Shown here piece after piece: positions 1 to 5,496 of a stretch of DNA of 7,757 bases; position 1 is the stretch's first letter, and every line of letters starts with the position of its first letter. Both the position numbers and the translations under genes were made by a program. This DNA comes from Prevotella sp. UBA3757 (GTDB taxonomy: Bacteria; Bacteroidota; Bacteroidia; Bacteroidales; Bacteroidaceae): NCBI GenBank assembly GCA_002371715.1, contig DFGF01000144.1:21649-29405 (forward strand), in the 5' to 3' direction. The notes beneath the pieces are model-generated. The model did no database searches. It was not told the DNA's origin and was given only the letters and a program-made list of their open reading frames with translations.

Positions 1-100
1 CTGTCCAAACATTCTTGCGGGCACCGAAGTAACCGCGAGTGAGTTTCAGAATTCTTTTACGTTTTGCACGTGATGCAACGTGATTGACTGATCTTGGCAT
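1..100 (-). CDS. rplT: 50S ribosomal protein L20, N-terminal part (cut by window edge)
   Basis: Only the first 33 codons are visible; the gene runs off the left edge. The reverse complement begins ATG at 100 and reads [20 protein letters not shown], followed by [13 protein letters not shown]. This is the conserved, very basic N-terminus of bacterial L20, an early-assembling 23S rRNA-binding protein of the large subunit. It is the last gene of infC-rpmI-rplT and starts 38 nt after the rpmI stop. The spacer is A/T-rich, with no Shine-Dalgarno and no promoter-like TAnnTTTG, so co-transcription with rpmI is inferred. In Escherichia coli and Bacillus, L20 represses its own operon; whether it does here cannot be read from the sequence. 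Confidence 0.95.
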
Positions 101-138
101 AGTTTTCTAATACTTTTAAATGTTTGACAATAGGTGAA

Positions 139-336
139 TTAACGGAGACACAACAGGTCACGAACCTGCTTCAGATTAGAGTTGTCAACGATTGTTGAAC
201 CAACCAAGTTGCGCTTCTGCTTCTTGGTCTTCTTTGTCAGAATGTGGCTGTGGTAAGCGTGGTGTCTCTTAACCTTACCTGTACCGGTGAATGAGAATCT
301 CTTCTTGGCACCGGAATTTGTCTTTACTTTTGGCAT
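139..336 (-). CDS. rpmI: 50S ribosomal protein L35
   Basis: This complete 65-residue protein has the usual L35 length. It starts MPKVKTNSGAKKRFSFTGTG and continues with the basic KVKRHHAYHSHILTKKTKKQKRNL segment that is typical of the family and contacts 23S rRNA. The ATG at 336 is preceded by an A/T-only stretch and no Shine-Dalgarno, as usual in Bacteroidota. It sits 70 nt downstream of infC and 38 nt upstream of rplT, in the common infC-rpmI-rplT order, and should be part of that transcript. No promoter motif is visible in the infC-rpmI spacer, which does hold a short GC-rich island that might be structured RNA. Confidence 0.97.
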   Translation of the reverse strand: MPKVKTNSGAKKRFSFTGTGKVKRHHAYHSHILTKKTKKQKRNLVGSTIVDNSNLKQVRDLLCLR

Positions 337-368
337 TGTTTTAAAATATTTAAATTGTTATTAATAAT

Positions 369-399
369 CGGCGACTACGCATATACCGGGCGCGACGCC
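369..399 (-). other. GC-rich island in the infC-rpmI spacer, possible structured leader of rpmI
   Basis: The spacer is almost pure A/T except for this 31-nt block. Read on the minus strand, its ends pair as GGCG (399-396) with CGCC (373-370), and an inner CGC can pair with GCG, leaving internal loops. The stem is short and imperfect. The position, just ahead of rpmI-rplT, is where L20-dependent translational control acts in Escherichia coli, which is the only reason to consider a regulatory role. It could equally be chance or a weak processing site. Confidence 0.2.
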
Positions 400-406
400 T
401 TGTTCA

Positions 407-1108
407 TCATTCTTCATTTCCTGTCAGCTTCTTCAGCGCGTCGGCACTGATCTTCGCGTTAGCAAAGAGGCCGCCATTGGCGGGCATATCGGCATCAACC
501 TGTGGCTCCTGCTGACGTGGCGCACTCTCCTTAGCTTCGGTGGCTGAGGCTTCACGGTCGCGAGCCTGCTGGCTCTTCTTGGCCACACCGGCCTTCTTAG
601 GTGCCAGATAGAGGAACATCTTCTTGCCTTCGAGCGAGGGCATACCCTCCACCTTGCCATATTCCTCCAAGTCGTTGGCAAAACGCAACAGGAGCACTTC
701 GCCCTGCTCTTTGAAGAGGATGGAGCGTCCACGGAAGAAGACGTAGGCACGAACCTTATTGCCGTCCTCCAGGAATTCCTTGGCATGCTTGAGTTTGAAC
801 TGATAGTCGTGCTCGTCGGTTTGTGGTCCGAAGCGTATTTCCTTGACTTCGACCTTGACCTGCTTGGCCTTCATCTCCTTCTGGCGTTTCTTCTGCTGAT
901 AGAGGAACTTGGAGTAGTCGATGAGACGGCATACCGGGGGATTGGCATTGGGCGAAATCTCGACCAAGTCTACGTCCTGGTCGCGTGCCATGTCTAATGC
1001 CTGACGAATGGGCACAACCGTGCTGCCGTTGTCTCCCACGATGCGTACCTCACGAACACGTATCTGTTCGTTGATGCGGTACTGTTGCTTCATTTTGTCG
1101 TTCTTCAT
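407..1108 (-). CDS. infC: Translation initiation factor IF-3 with extended C-terminal tail
   Basis: IF3 binds the 30S subunit, keeps it apart from 50S and checks the start codon-initiator tRNA pairing. From the ATG at 1108 the protein has 233 residues. The N-domain is about residues 9-80 (YRINEQIR near the start, PPVCRLIDYSKFLYQQKKRQ at 57-76). The C-domain is about 86-172 (VKEIRFGPQTDEHDYQFKLK, then AYVFFRGRS, ending FLYLAPKK). A tail of about 60 residues follows, beyond the roughly 180-residue length of Escherichia coli IF3. It is rich in K, A, E and Q and ends in a GGLFANAKISADALKKLTG segment. The ATG at 1108 is preferred to an in-frame TTG immediately upstream (1111) because it gives the usual MKND start; an ATG at 1093 is also possible. 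It has its own consensus promoter and leads the infC-rpmI-rplT operon. Confidence 0.97.
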   Translation of the reverse strand: MKNDKMKQQYRINEQIRVREVRIVGDNGSTVVPIRQALDMARDQDVDLVEISPNANPPVCRLIDYSKFLYQQKKRQKEMKAKQVKVEVKEIRFGPQTDEHDYQFKLKHAKEFLEDGNKVRAYVFFRGRSILFKEQGEVLLLRFANDLEEYGKVEGMPSLEGKKMFLYLAPKKAGVAKKSQQARDREASATEAKESAPRQQEPQVDADMPANGGLFANAKISADALKKLTGNEE

Positions 1109-1133
1109 CAACTATTTTTTTCGAAATCGGCTG

Positions 1134-1164
1134 CAAAGGTACGACAATTCAGTGAATTAGCAAA
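1134..1164 (-). promoter_or_regulatory. Bacteroidota-type promoter of infC-rpmI-rplT
   Basis: On the minus strand TTTG (1164-1161) is followed, after 19 nt, by TACCTTTG (1141-1134). This matches the Bacteroides sigma-ABfr consensus TTTG-N19-21-TAnnTTTG. Transcription should begin near 1128, giving a leader of only about 20 nt before the ATG at 1108. The leader is A-rich and has no Shine-Dalgarno. The spacer between the boxes contains a 13-bp dyad. Confidence 0.8.
1146..1158. repeat. 13-bp perfect dyad inside the infC promoter spacer
   Basis: AATTCA (1146-1151), a central G, then TGAATT (1153-1158) form a perfect odd palindrome between the -33 and -7 boxes of the infC promoter. A homodimeric repressor could bind such a site. 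A/T-rich palindromes of this length also arise by chance, so the operator reading is weak. Confidence 0.25.
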
Positions 1165-1201
1165 ACTTTTTTGCAATTTATTTTCCATCGTACAACAAAT
1201 T

Positions 1202-2350
1202 TTATTCATCTTTCTTCAACGGGATGGTGAAACTGAACGTTGAACCCTCGCCCAGCGTTGACTCCACGCGGGCGTCGCCGCCATTCTTGCGTGCAAAGTC
1301 CTGACAGAGCTGCAGTCCCAGTCCTGAGCCTTCCTCGCCGCCGGTACCATATGTGGTCTCGCCGGTATGGAAGATGCTTTCTACACGCTCTGGGGCAATA
1401 CCCACGCCGTGATCACGGACGCTGACGCGGGCAAAGTCGCCCTCGCGCTTGTAGAACACCTCGATGCTCTTGCCTTCGGGGGTGAACTTGACGGCGTTCG
1501 ACAGGAAATTGCGTATAATGGTCTTAATCATATCATTGTCGGCATGAACGGTCAACTTCTCATCGGCAGGGAGATAGGCCAGATTGATTTTCTTCATCTC
1601 GGCAATCATCTTGAAGATGTCGACCACGCCGGGCACGATGTCGTCAAGGTCGATGTCCTGATAGACCACGTTCAGCCGGCCTGTCTGACTCTTAGTCCAC
1701 TTCAGCAGGTTGTCCAACAGGTCGTGGGTCTCCTCCGACTCGCGGTTGGCCTTGTCGAGCAGTCCGAAAATCTCCTCACCCACCACGTCGGGCGACACCA
1801 CGTTGACGGCCAGGTTGAGCACCATGCGGATGCTGGCCATTGGCGAGCGCAGGTCGTGGGCTATGACGGAGTACATCTTGTCGCGGTTGGAAATGGTGCG
1901 CCGCAGTTCCTCGTTCTGGCGGACAATGATACGCTTGGCGGCTACCAGCTGTATCTGGTGCATCACACGCATCACGAGTTCCTCCTTGTTGAACGGCTTG
2001 GTCAGGAAGTCGTTGGCACCCACCTGGAAGCCCTTGACCAAGTCGCTGGGATTATTCAGGGCGGTCAGGAAAATGATGGGGATATCGAGGGTCTCCGGGT
2101 CCTTCTTCAGGATGACAGCCGTATCGAAACCGTTCAAGTCGGGCATCATGACGTCGAGCAGTATCAGGTCGGGGTGTTCCGACTTGGCCATTTCGATACA
2201 CATATTACCATTGGAAGCAGTACATACCTGGAATTTTTCGTTAGCCAGTAATATCTTGAGCAACAGCACGTTGCTTACCACATCGTCGACAATGAGGATT
2301 TTGTAATCGCTACGGTTTATCTGCGACTCAATCGTTTGATTCAACTCCAT
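1202..2350 (-). CDS. Soluble receiver-histidine kinase (response regulator/sensor kinase hybrid)
   Basis: This 382-residue signalling protein has no membrane segment or signal peptide, so it should act in the cytoplasm. Residues 17-133 form a receiver domain with the acidic pair D22/D23, phospho-acceptor D66 (LLDVMMPDLNG), T96 and K118 (LTKPF). A helical, probably coiled-coil linker covers about 130-160. The dimerisation/phospho-acceptor domain has H165 in SVIAHDLRSP. The ATPase domain has the N box (N281 and N285 in RNFLSNAVKFTPEG), the G1 box DHGVGIAP (313-320) and the G2 box GSGLGLQL (341-348). All residues needed for kinase activity appear intact. The receiver lies in the input position, so phosphorylation at D66 may gate the kinase. 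No sensor domain, partner kinase or output regulator is encoded nearby, so signal and target are unknown. The ATG at 2350 lies about 20-25 nt after a predicted transcription start. Confidence 0.93.
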   Translation of the reverse strand: MELNQTIESQINRSDYKILIVDDVVSNVLLLKILLANEKFQVCTASNGNMCIEMAKSEHPDLILLDVMMPDLNGFDTAVILKKDPETLDIPIIFLTALNNPSDLVKGFQVGANDFLTKPFNKEELVMRVMHQIQLVAAKRIIVRQNEELRRTISNRDKMYSVIAHDLRSPMASIRMVLNLAVNVVSPDVVGEEIFGLLDKANRESEETHDLLDNLLKWTKSQTGRLNVVYQDIDLDDIVPGVVDIFKMIAEMKKINLAYLPADEKLTVHADNDMIKTIIRNFLSNAVKFTPEGKSIEVFYKREGDFARVSVRDHGVGIAPERVESIFHTGETTYGTGGEEGSGLGLQLCQDFARKNGGDARVESTLGEGSTFSFTIPLKKDE

Positions 2351-2378
2351 TTGCTATGGGCATTAGTTATTTATCGTG

Positions 2379-2410
2379 CAAAAGTAGCAAATAATTAGCA
2401 TTTCGCCAAA
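2379..2410 (-). promoter_or_regulatory. Promoter of the receiver-histidine kinase gene
   Basis: On the minus strand TTTG (2410-2407), 20 nt, then TACTTTTG (2386-2379) match the Bacteroidota promoter consensus. The start of transcription should fall near 2373, about 23 nt before the ATG at 2350. The -7 box is embedded in one arm of a 14-bp inverted repeat and the -33 box begins just inside the other arm. Confidence 0.75.
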
Positions 2411-2424
2411 TATTTGCTACTTTT
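2380..2424. repeat. 14-bp perfect inverted repeat between glmS and the kinase gene: terminator or operator
   Basis: AAAAGTAGCAAATA (2380-2393) is the exact reverse complement of TATTTGCTACTTTT (2411-2424), with a 17-nt spacer. For the minus-strand glmS transcript it lies 24 nt past the stop and would form an A/T-rich hairpin ending in only four U. On the plus strand it is followed by an uninterrupted T tract (2421-2428), the better terminator geometry, although no plus-strand gene ends here. The arms also bracket the kinase promoter. I favour a bidirectional terminator but cannot exclude an operator. Confidence 0.5.
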
Positions 2425-2447
2425 TTTTCATTTTCATGCCATTCATT

Positions 2448-4292
2448 TCACTCTACAGTGACTGATTTGGCCAGATTTCGGGGCTGATCGACGTCTTTAC
2501 CCTTGCAGACGGCGACATGATAGCTGAGCAGCTGGAGGGGTATGGTGGCGACCAGCGGTTCCAGGCACTCCAGCACGTCGGGCAGTTCTATCACCTCGTC
2601 GGCAATCTTGGCTATCGTGTCGTCGCCCTTGGTCACAAGGGCTATCACCCTACCCTTGCGGGCCTTGATTTCCTGGATGTTCGAGAGGACTTTCTCGTAC
2701 ATGGCGTCGTGGGTGGCTATGACCACCACCGGCATGTCGCTGTCAATGAGGGCTATCGGGCCGTGCTTCATTTCGGCGGCAGGATAGCCCTCGGCATGGA
2801 TATAGGAGATTTCCTTGAGCTTCAGCGCACCTTCCAGGGCTACGGGATAGGAGTAGCCGCGCCCCAGATAGAGGAAGTTGTGGGCGTAGGTGAACGTGCG
2901 GGCCAGGTCGGCAATGCGATTGTTGGTCCCGAGCACCTCGCGAATCTTGTCAGGAATCTCGTTCAGGCCCTTCACCACGCGCAGGTATTCGTCGCGGCTG
3001 ATGGTGCCGCGGGCCTCGCCCATAGCCAAAGCAATCATTGTCAGCACCGTCACCTGACCGGTAAAGGCCTTGGTCGAGGCCACACCAATCTCAGGGCCGA
3101 CGTGGATGTAAGTACCGGTATCGGTGGCACGCGGAATGCTGCTGCCAATGGCGTTACAGATGCCATAGATGAAGGCGCCACGCTCCTTGGCCAGCTGTAC
3201 GGCGGCCAGGGTGTCGGCCGTCTCGCCGCTCTGCGAGATAGCAACGACGATGTCGTCCTTACCGACCACCGGATTGCGATAACGGAACTCGGAGGCATAC
3301 TCCACCTCGACGGGTATGCGGCAGAACGACTCGATGAGCTGCTTGCCTATCAGTCCGGCATGCCACGACGTCCCGCAGGCCACGATGACCACACGCTTGG
3401 CACTGAGCATCTGGCGACGGTAGTCGATGAGGGCCGACAGCGTGACGTGGTCGGCCTCGACATTGATGCGGCCACGCATGCAGTTGGTCAGGCAGTCGGG
3501 CTGTTCGAATATCTCTTTCAGCATGAAGTGCGGATAGCCACCCTTCTCTATCTGTCCCAGGTCAATGTCGACGGTCTTCACCTGCAGGGCCTGCTCCTCG
3601 CCCAGGATGCTGACCACCTTAAGGTCCTCGCCCTGACGGATGACGGCAATGTTGCCGTCCTCCAGGTAGACCACCTGGTCGGTATACTCAATAATCGGGC
3701 TGGCATCGGAGCCGAGGAAGAATTCGTCCTGACCGATGCCCACCACCAGCGGGCTCTGCTTGCGGGCGGCAATGATCTGCGAGGGGTCGCGCTTGTCGAC
3801 AATGGCGATGGCATAGGCACCGATGACCTGGTAGAGGGCCACCTGCACGGCCTCCAACAGCGTGGTTTGCTTGGCGTTCATGATGTACTCCACCAGCTGC
3901 ACCAGCACCTCGGTGTCGGTGTCACTCTGAAACTGCACACCCTTGCCGATGAGCTTGGCCTTGATGTCGGCATAGTTTTCGATGATGCCGTTGTGGATGA
4001 TGGCCAGATTGTGGCTCTGGGAGTAGTGCGGGTGGGCATTGCGGCTGGACGGCTCTCCATGGGTGGCCCAGCGGGTGTGGGCGATACCTATGTGCCCTGT
4101 GACGTCCTTGTCGGCACAATACTCCGTCAGGTTGTCCACCTTGCCCTTCGTCTTGTAGACGTTCAATTCATCACTATCGTTTATCAGGGCCACACCTGCC
4201 GAGTCGTAGCCACGATACTCCAGGCGGCGCAGGCCCTTAATCAGAATAGGGTAAGCGTCCTGCTTTCCTATATATCCTACTATTCCACACAT
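2448..4292 (-). CDS. glmS: Glutamine-fructose-6-phosphate aminotransferase (isomerizing)
   Basis: GlmS makes glucosamine-6-phosphate from fructose-6-phosphate and glutamine, the first step to UDP-GlcNAc for peptidoglycan and lipid A. The protein has 614 residues, close to the usual 600-610. The class II glutaminase domain covers about 1-240, with nucleophile Cys2 exposed after Met removal (MCGIVGYIG), HTRWATHG at 72-79 and NG at 101-102. Two sugar-isomerase domains follow. The first has CGTSWHA (306-312) and SQSGET (353-358); the second has LEGALKLKEIS and AEGYPAAEMKHGP. E494, H510 and K609 align with the Escherichia coli isomerase residues E488, H504 and K603. The C-terminus PRNLAKSVTVE is the conserved active-site tail. 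The ATG at 4292 is fixed by the need for Cys2. It is a single-gene unit divergent from ansA; the roughly 30-nt leader is far too short for a glmS ribozyme. Confidence 0.98.
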   Translation of the reverse strand: MCGIVGYIGKQDAYPILIKGLRRLEYRGYDSAGVALINDSDELNVYKTKGKVDNLTEYCADKDVTGHIGIAHTRWATHGEPSSRNAHPHYSQSHNLAIIHNGIIENYADIKAKLIGKGVQFQSDTDTEVLVQLVEYIMNAKQTTLLEAVQVALYQVIGAYAIAIVDKRDPSQIIAARKQSPLVVGIGQDEFFLGSDASPIIEYTDQVVYLEDGNIAVIRQGEDLKVVSILGEEQALQVKTVDIDLGQIEKGGYPHFMLKEIFEQPDCLTNCMRGRINVEADHVTLSALIDYRRQMLSAKRVVIVACGTSWHAGLIGKQLIESFCRIPVEVEYASEFRYRNPVVGKDDIVVAISQSGETADTLAAVQLAKERGAFIYGICNAIGSSIPRATDTGTYIHVGPEIGVASTKAFTGQVTVLTMIALAMGEARGTISRDEYLRVVKGLNEIPDKIREVLGTNNRIADLARTFTYAHNFLYLGRGYSYPVALEGALKLKEISYIHAEGYPAAEMKHGPIALIDSDMPVVVIATHDAMYEKVLSNIQEIKARKGRVIALVTKGDDTIAKIADEVIELPDVLECLEPLVATIPLQLLSYHVAVCKGKDVDQPRNLAKSVTVE

Positions 4293-4311
4293 ATTATTTT
4301 CTCGTTATGTC

Positions 4312-4351
4312 TTGCTTGTTTCAGCCTGCAAAATTAACACATAGCAAGCAA
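4312..4351. repeat. 7-bp inverted repeat around the glmS -7 box
   Basis: TTGCTTG (4312-4318) and CAAGCAA (4345-4351) are perfect inverted copies separated by 26 nt. One arm lies in the spacer of the glmS promoter and the other in its leader, so the pair cannot form a hairpin in glmS mRNA. Two half-sites for a regulator are conceivable, but the arms are short and the match may be chance. Confidence 0.2.
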
Positions 4352-4360
4352 AAAGCCAAA
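4329..4360 (-). promoter_or_regulatory. Promoter of glmS
   Basis: On the minus strand TTTG (4360-4357), a 20-nt spacer and TAATTTTG (4336-4329) fit the Bacteroidota consensus. Transcription should start near 4323, leaving about 30 nt before the ATG at 4292. The promoter is back-to-back with that of ansA, with 16 nt between their -33 boxes, so one bound protein could affect both genes. Confidence 0.75.
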
Positions 4361-4376
4361 AAAAATGTCTTTTTTC

Positions 4377-4407
4377 TTTGCATTCTGAACGATTTACATT
4401 AATTTTG
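4377..4407 (+). promoter_or_regulatory. Promoter of ansA, placing the start codon at or next to +1
   Basis: TTTG (4377-4380), a 19-nt spacer and TAATTTTG (4400-4407) match the Bacteroidota consensus. Only five bases (CACCT) separate the -7 box from the ansA ATG at 4413. Since transcription in this promoter class starts a few bases after the -7 box, the mRNA should be leaderless or carry at most a few bases of leader. Confidence 0.75.
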
Positions 4408-4412
4408 CACCT

Positions 4413-5441
4413 ATGAGAAGTAAAGTATTATTAATATATACCGGCGGCACGATAGGCATGAACCGCAATCCACAGACGGGTGCCCTGGAACCTTTCGACT
4501 TCGAGCACCTGTTGCAGCGCGTGCCCGAACTGGAGCAGTTCGACACGATGATTGAGACCTACCAGTTTACGCCACCCATCGACTCGAGCGACATGTCGCC
4601 ACGGCTCTGGACAGACCTCAGCCACGTCATTGCCGACCACTACGAGGGCTACGACGGCTTCGTCGTGCTGCATGGCACGGACACGATGGCCTTTACGGCA
4701 TCGGCACTGAGTTTCATGCTGGAAAACCTCACCAAGCCTGTCATCTTCACCGGTTCACAGCTGCCCATAGGACAGCTGCGCACCGACGGCAAGGAGAACC
4801 TGATTACGTCGATAGAGATTGCCGCGGCCAAGGATGACAACGGACGGGCACGGGTGCCCGAAGTGGGCATCTACTTCAACTCGCACCTGCTCAGGGGCAA
4901 CCGCACCACGAAGCAGAGTGCCGAGGAGTTCAACGCCTTCGAGTCGTTCAACTACCCACACCTGGTGGAGGCCGGCGTCAACATCGTCTACCATCCCGAC
5001 CGCATGTTGCAGCCCGACTGGCAGAAACCCATGACGCCCCACTTCCGGCTGGACAACAACGTCATCATCTTCTCGCTATTTCCCGGCATCCGCGAAGACC
5101 TCATTCGCCACATCATCCATACGCCCAACCTGAAGGCCATCGTCATGCGCACCTTCGGTTCGGGCAACGCACCGCAGAGTCCGTGGCTACTACAGGCGCT
5201 GAAGGAGGGAACCCGTAACGGCAAGGTCATCGTCAACATCAGCCAGTGCATGCAGGGCTGTGTCGAGATGGGACGCTACGACACGGGCTACCACTTGCAG
5301 GAGGCTGGCGTGGTGAGCGGCTACGATTCGACGGTGGAGAGTGCCGTCACCAAACTGATGTTCCTCCAGTCGCACTACGATGACCCGGAGCAGGTGCGCA
5401 GCATGATGCGGCGCAGCATACGTGGTGAAATCACCCTGTAG
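4413..5441 (+). CDS. ansA: Type I (cytoplasmic) L-asparaginase
   Basis: The enzyme hydrolyses L-asparagine to aspartate and ammonia. The 342-residue protein has no signal peptide and resembles Escherichia coli AnsA throughout. Catalytic motifs are YTGGTIGM near the start (T13 as nucleophile), substrate-binding DSSDM at 57-61, HGTDTMA at 87-93 (T89, D90) and RGNRTTK at 161-167 (K167). T166 and C279 (SQCMQGCVEMG) align with the Thr162/Cys273 positions of the allosteric asparagine site in the Escherichia coli enzyme, so cooperative control is plausible. The C-terminus SIRGEITL matches the family's RGELT ending. The ATG at 4413 is required because the next Met (16) would delete the catalytic Thr. 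It has its own promoter, diverges from glmS and converges on dpp4; the stop codon lies in the loop of a strong hairpin. Confidence 0.96.
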   Translation: MRSKVLLIYTGGTIGMNRNPQTGALEPFDFEHLLQRVPELEQFDTMIETYQFTPPIDSSDMSPRLWTDLSHVIADHYEGYDGFVVLHGTDTMAFTASALSFMLENLTKPVIFTGSQLPIGQLRTDGKENLITSIEIAAAKDDNGRARVPEVGIYFNSHLLRGNRTTKQSAEEFNAFESFNYPHLVEAGVNIVYHPDRMLQPDWQKPMTPHFRLDNNVIIFSLFPGIREDLIRHIIHTPNLKAIVMRTFGSGNAPQSPWLLQALKEGTRNGKVIVNISQCMQGCVEMGRYDTGYHLQEAGVVSGYDSTVESAVTKLMFLQSHYDDPEQVRSMMRRSIRGEITL

Positions 5442-5454
5442 GCTGCGCCGCATC
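5405..5454. terminator. 13-bp perfect GC-rich hairpin over the ansA stop codon
   Basis: GATGCGGCGCAGC (5405-5417) and GCTGCGCCGCATC (5442-5454) are exact inverted copies. The 24-nt loop contains the ansA stop (5439-5441) and a nested GGTGA-AA-TCACC stem (5424-5435). The left arm encodes the MMRRS segment of ansA, so the right arm has in effect matched the coding sequence. It sits between two convergent genes, which fits a bidirectional terminator or a 3'-end stabiliser. No clean U tract follows on either strand: the ansA side continues into a C/T-rich repeat. Rho-independent termination is therefore likely but not certain. Confidence 0.6.
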
Positions 5455-5456
5455 CC

Positions 5457-5496
5457 AATTTCTCAATTTCTCATTTCCTCAATTCCTCAATTTCTC
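5457..5496. repeat. Five-copy 8-bp tandem repeat (unit AATTTCTC) at the ansA/dpp4 junction
   Basis: Five adjoining 8-bp units are AATTTCTC, AATTTCTC, ATTTCCTC, AATTCCTC and AATTTCTC: three perfect and two with one or two changes. The array starts two bases after the hairpin and enters the 3' end of dpp4, whose stop is at 5479-5481. On the dpp4 strand the unit is GAGAAATT and encodes the final EKLRN and the stop. Short arrays of this kind can gain or lose units by slippage. Confidence 0.85.

Noticed and set aside
325..332. TACTTTTG on the plus strand inside rpmI, resembling a -7 box
   Set aside because: It lies within coding sequence, points away from any plus-strand gene, and opens onto no plausible ORF.
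358..367. TTATTAATAA palindrome in the infC-rpmI spacer
   Set aside because: A ten-base A/T-only palindrome in an A/T-only region is expected by chance.
1109..1111. TTG as the start codon of infC
   Set aside because: An ATG follows immediately in frame and gives the usual MKND beginning; there is no ribosome-binding signal favouring the TTG.
1160..1174. Hairpin GCAAAA-CTT-TTTTGC as terminator of the kinase gene
   Set aside because: The stem is six mostly A/T pairs, no U tract follows on the minus strand, and it overlaps the -33 box of infC.
1367..2251. A 294-codon plus-strand frame opposite the histidine kinase
   Set aside because: The kinase on the minus strand has every conserved motif; the antisense frame has none and lacks a promoter.
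4293..4330. A glmS ribozyme or riboswitch upstream of glmS
   Set aside because: The leader predicted from the promoter is only about 30 nt, too short for the ribozyme fold, and the ribozyme is mainly known from Gram-positive bacteria.
2517..4337. A 606-codon open frame on the plus strand opposite glmS
   Set aside because: It is a mirror of glmS codon bias. glmS matches its family end to end, while the antisense product has no recognisable domain and is full of His/Gly/Leu/Asp runs typical of shadow frames.
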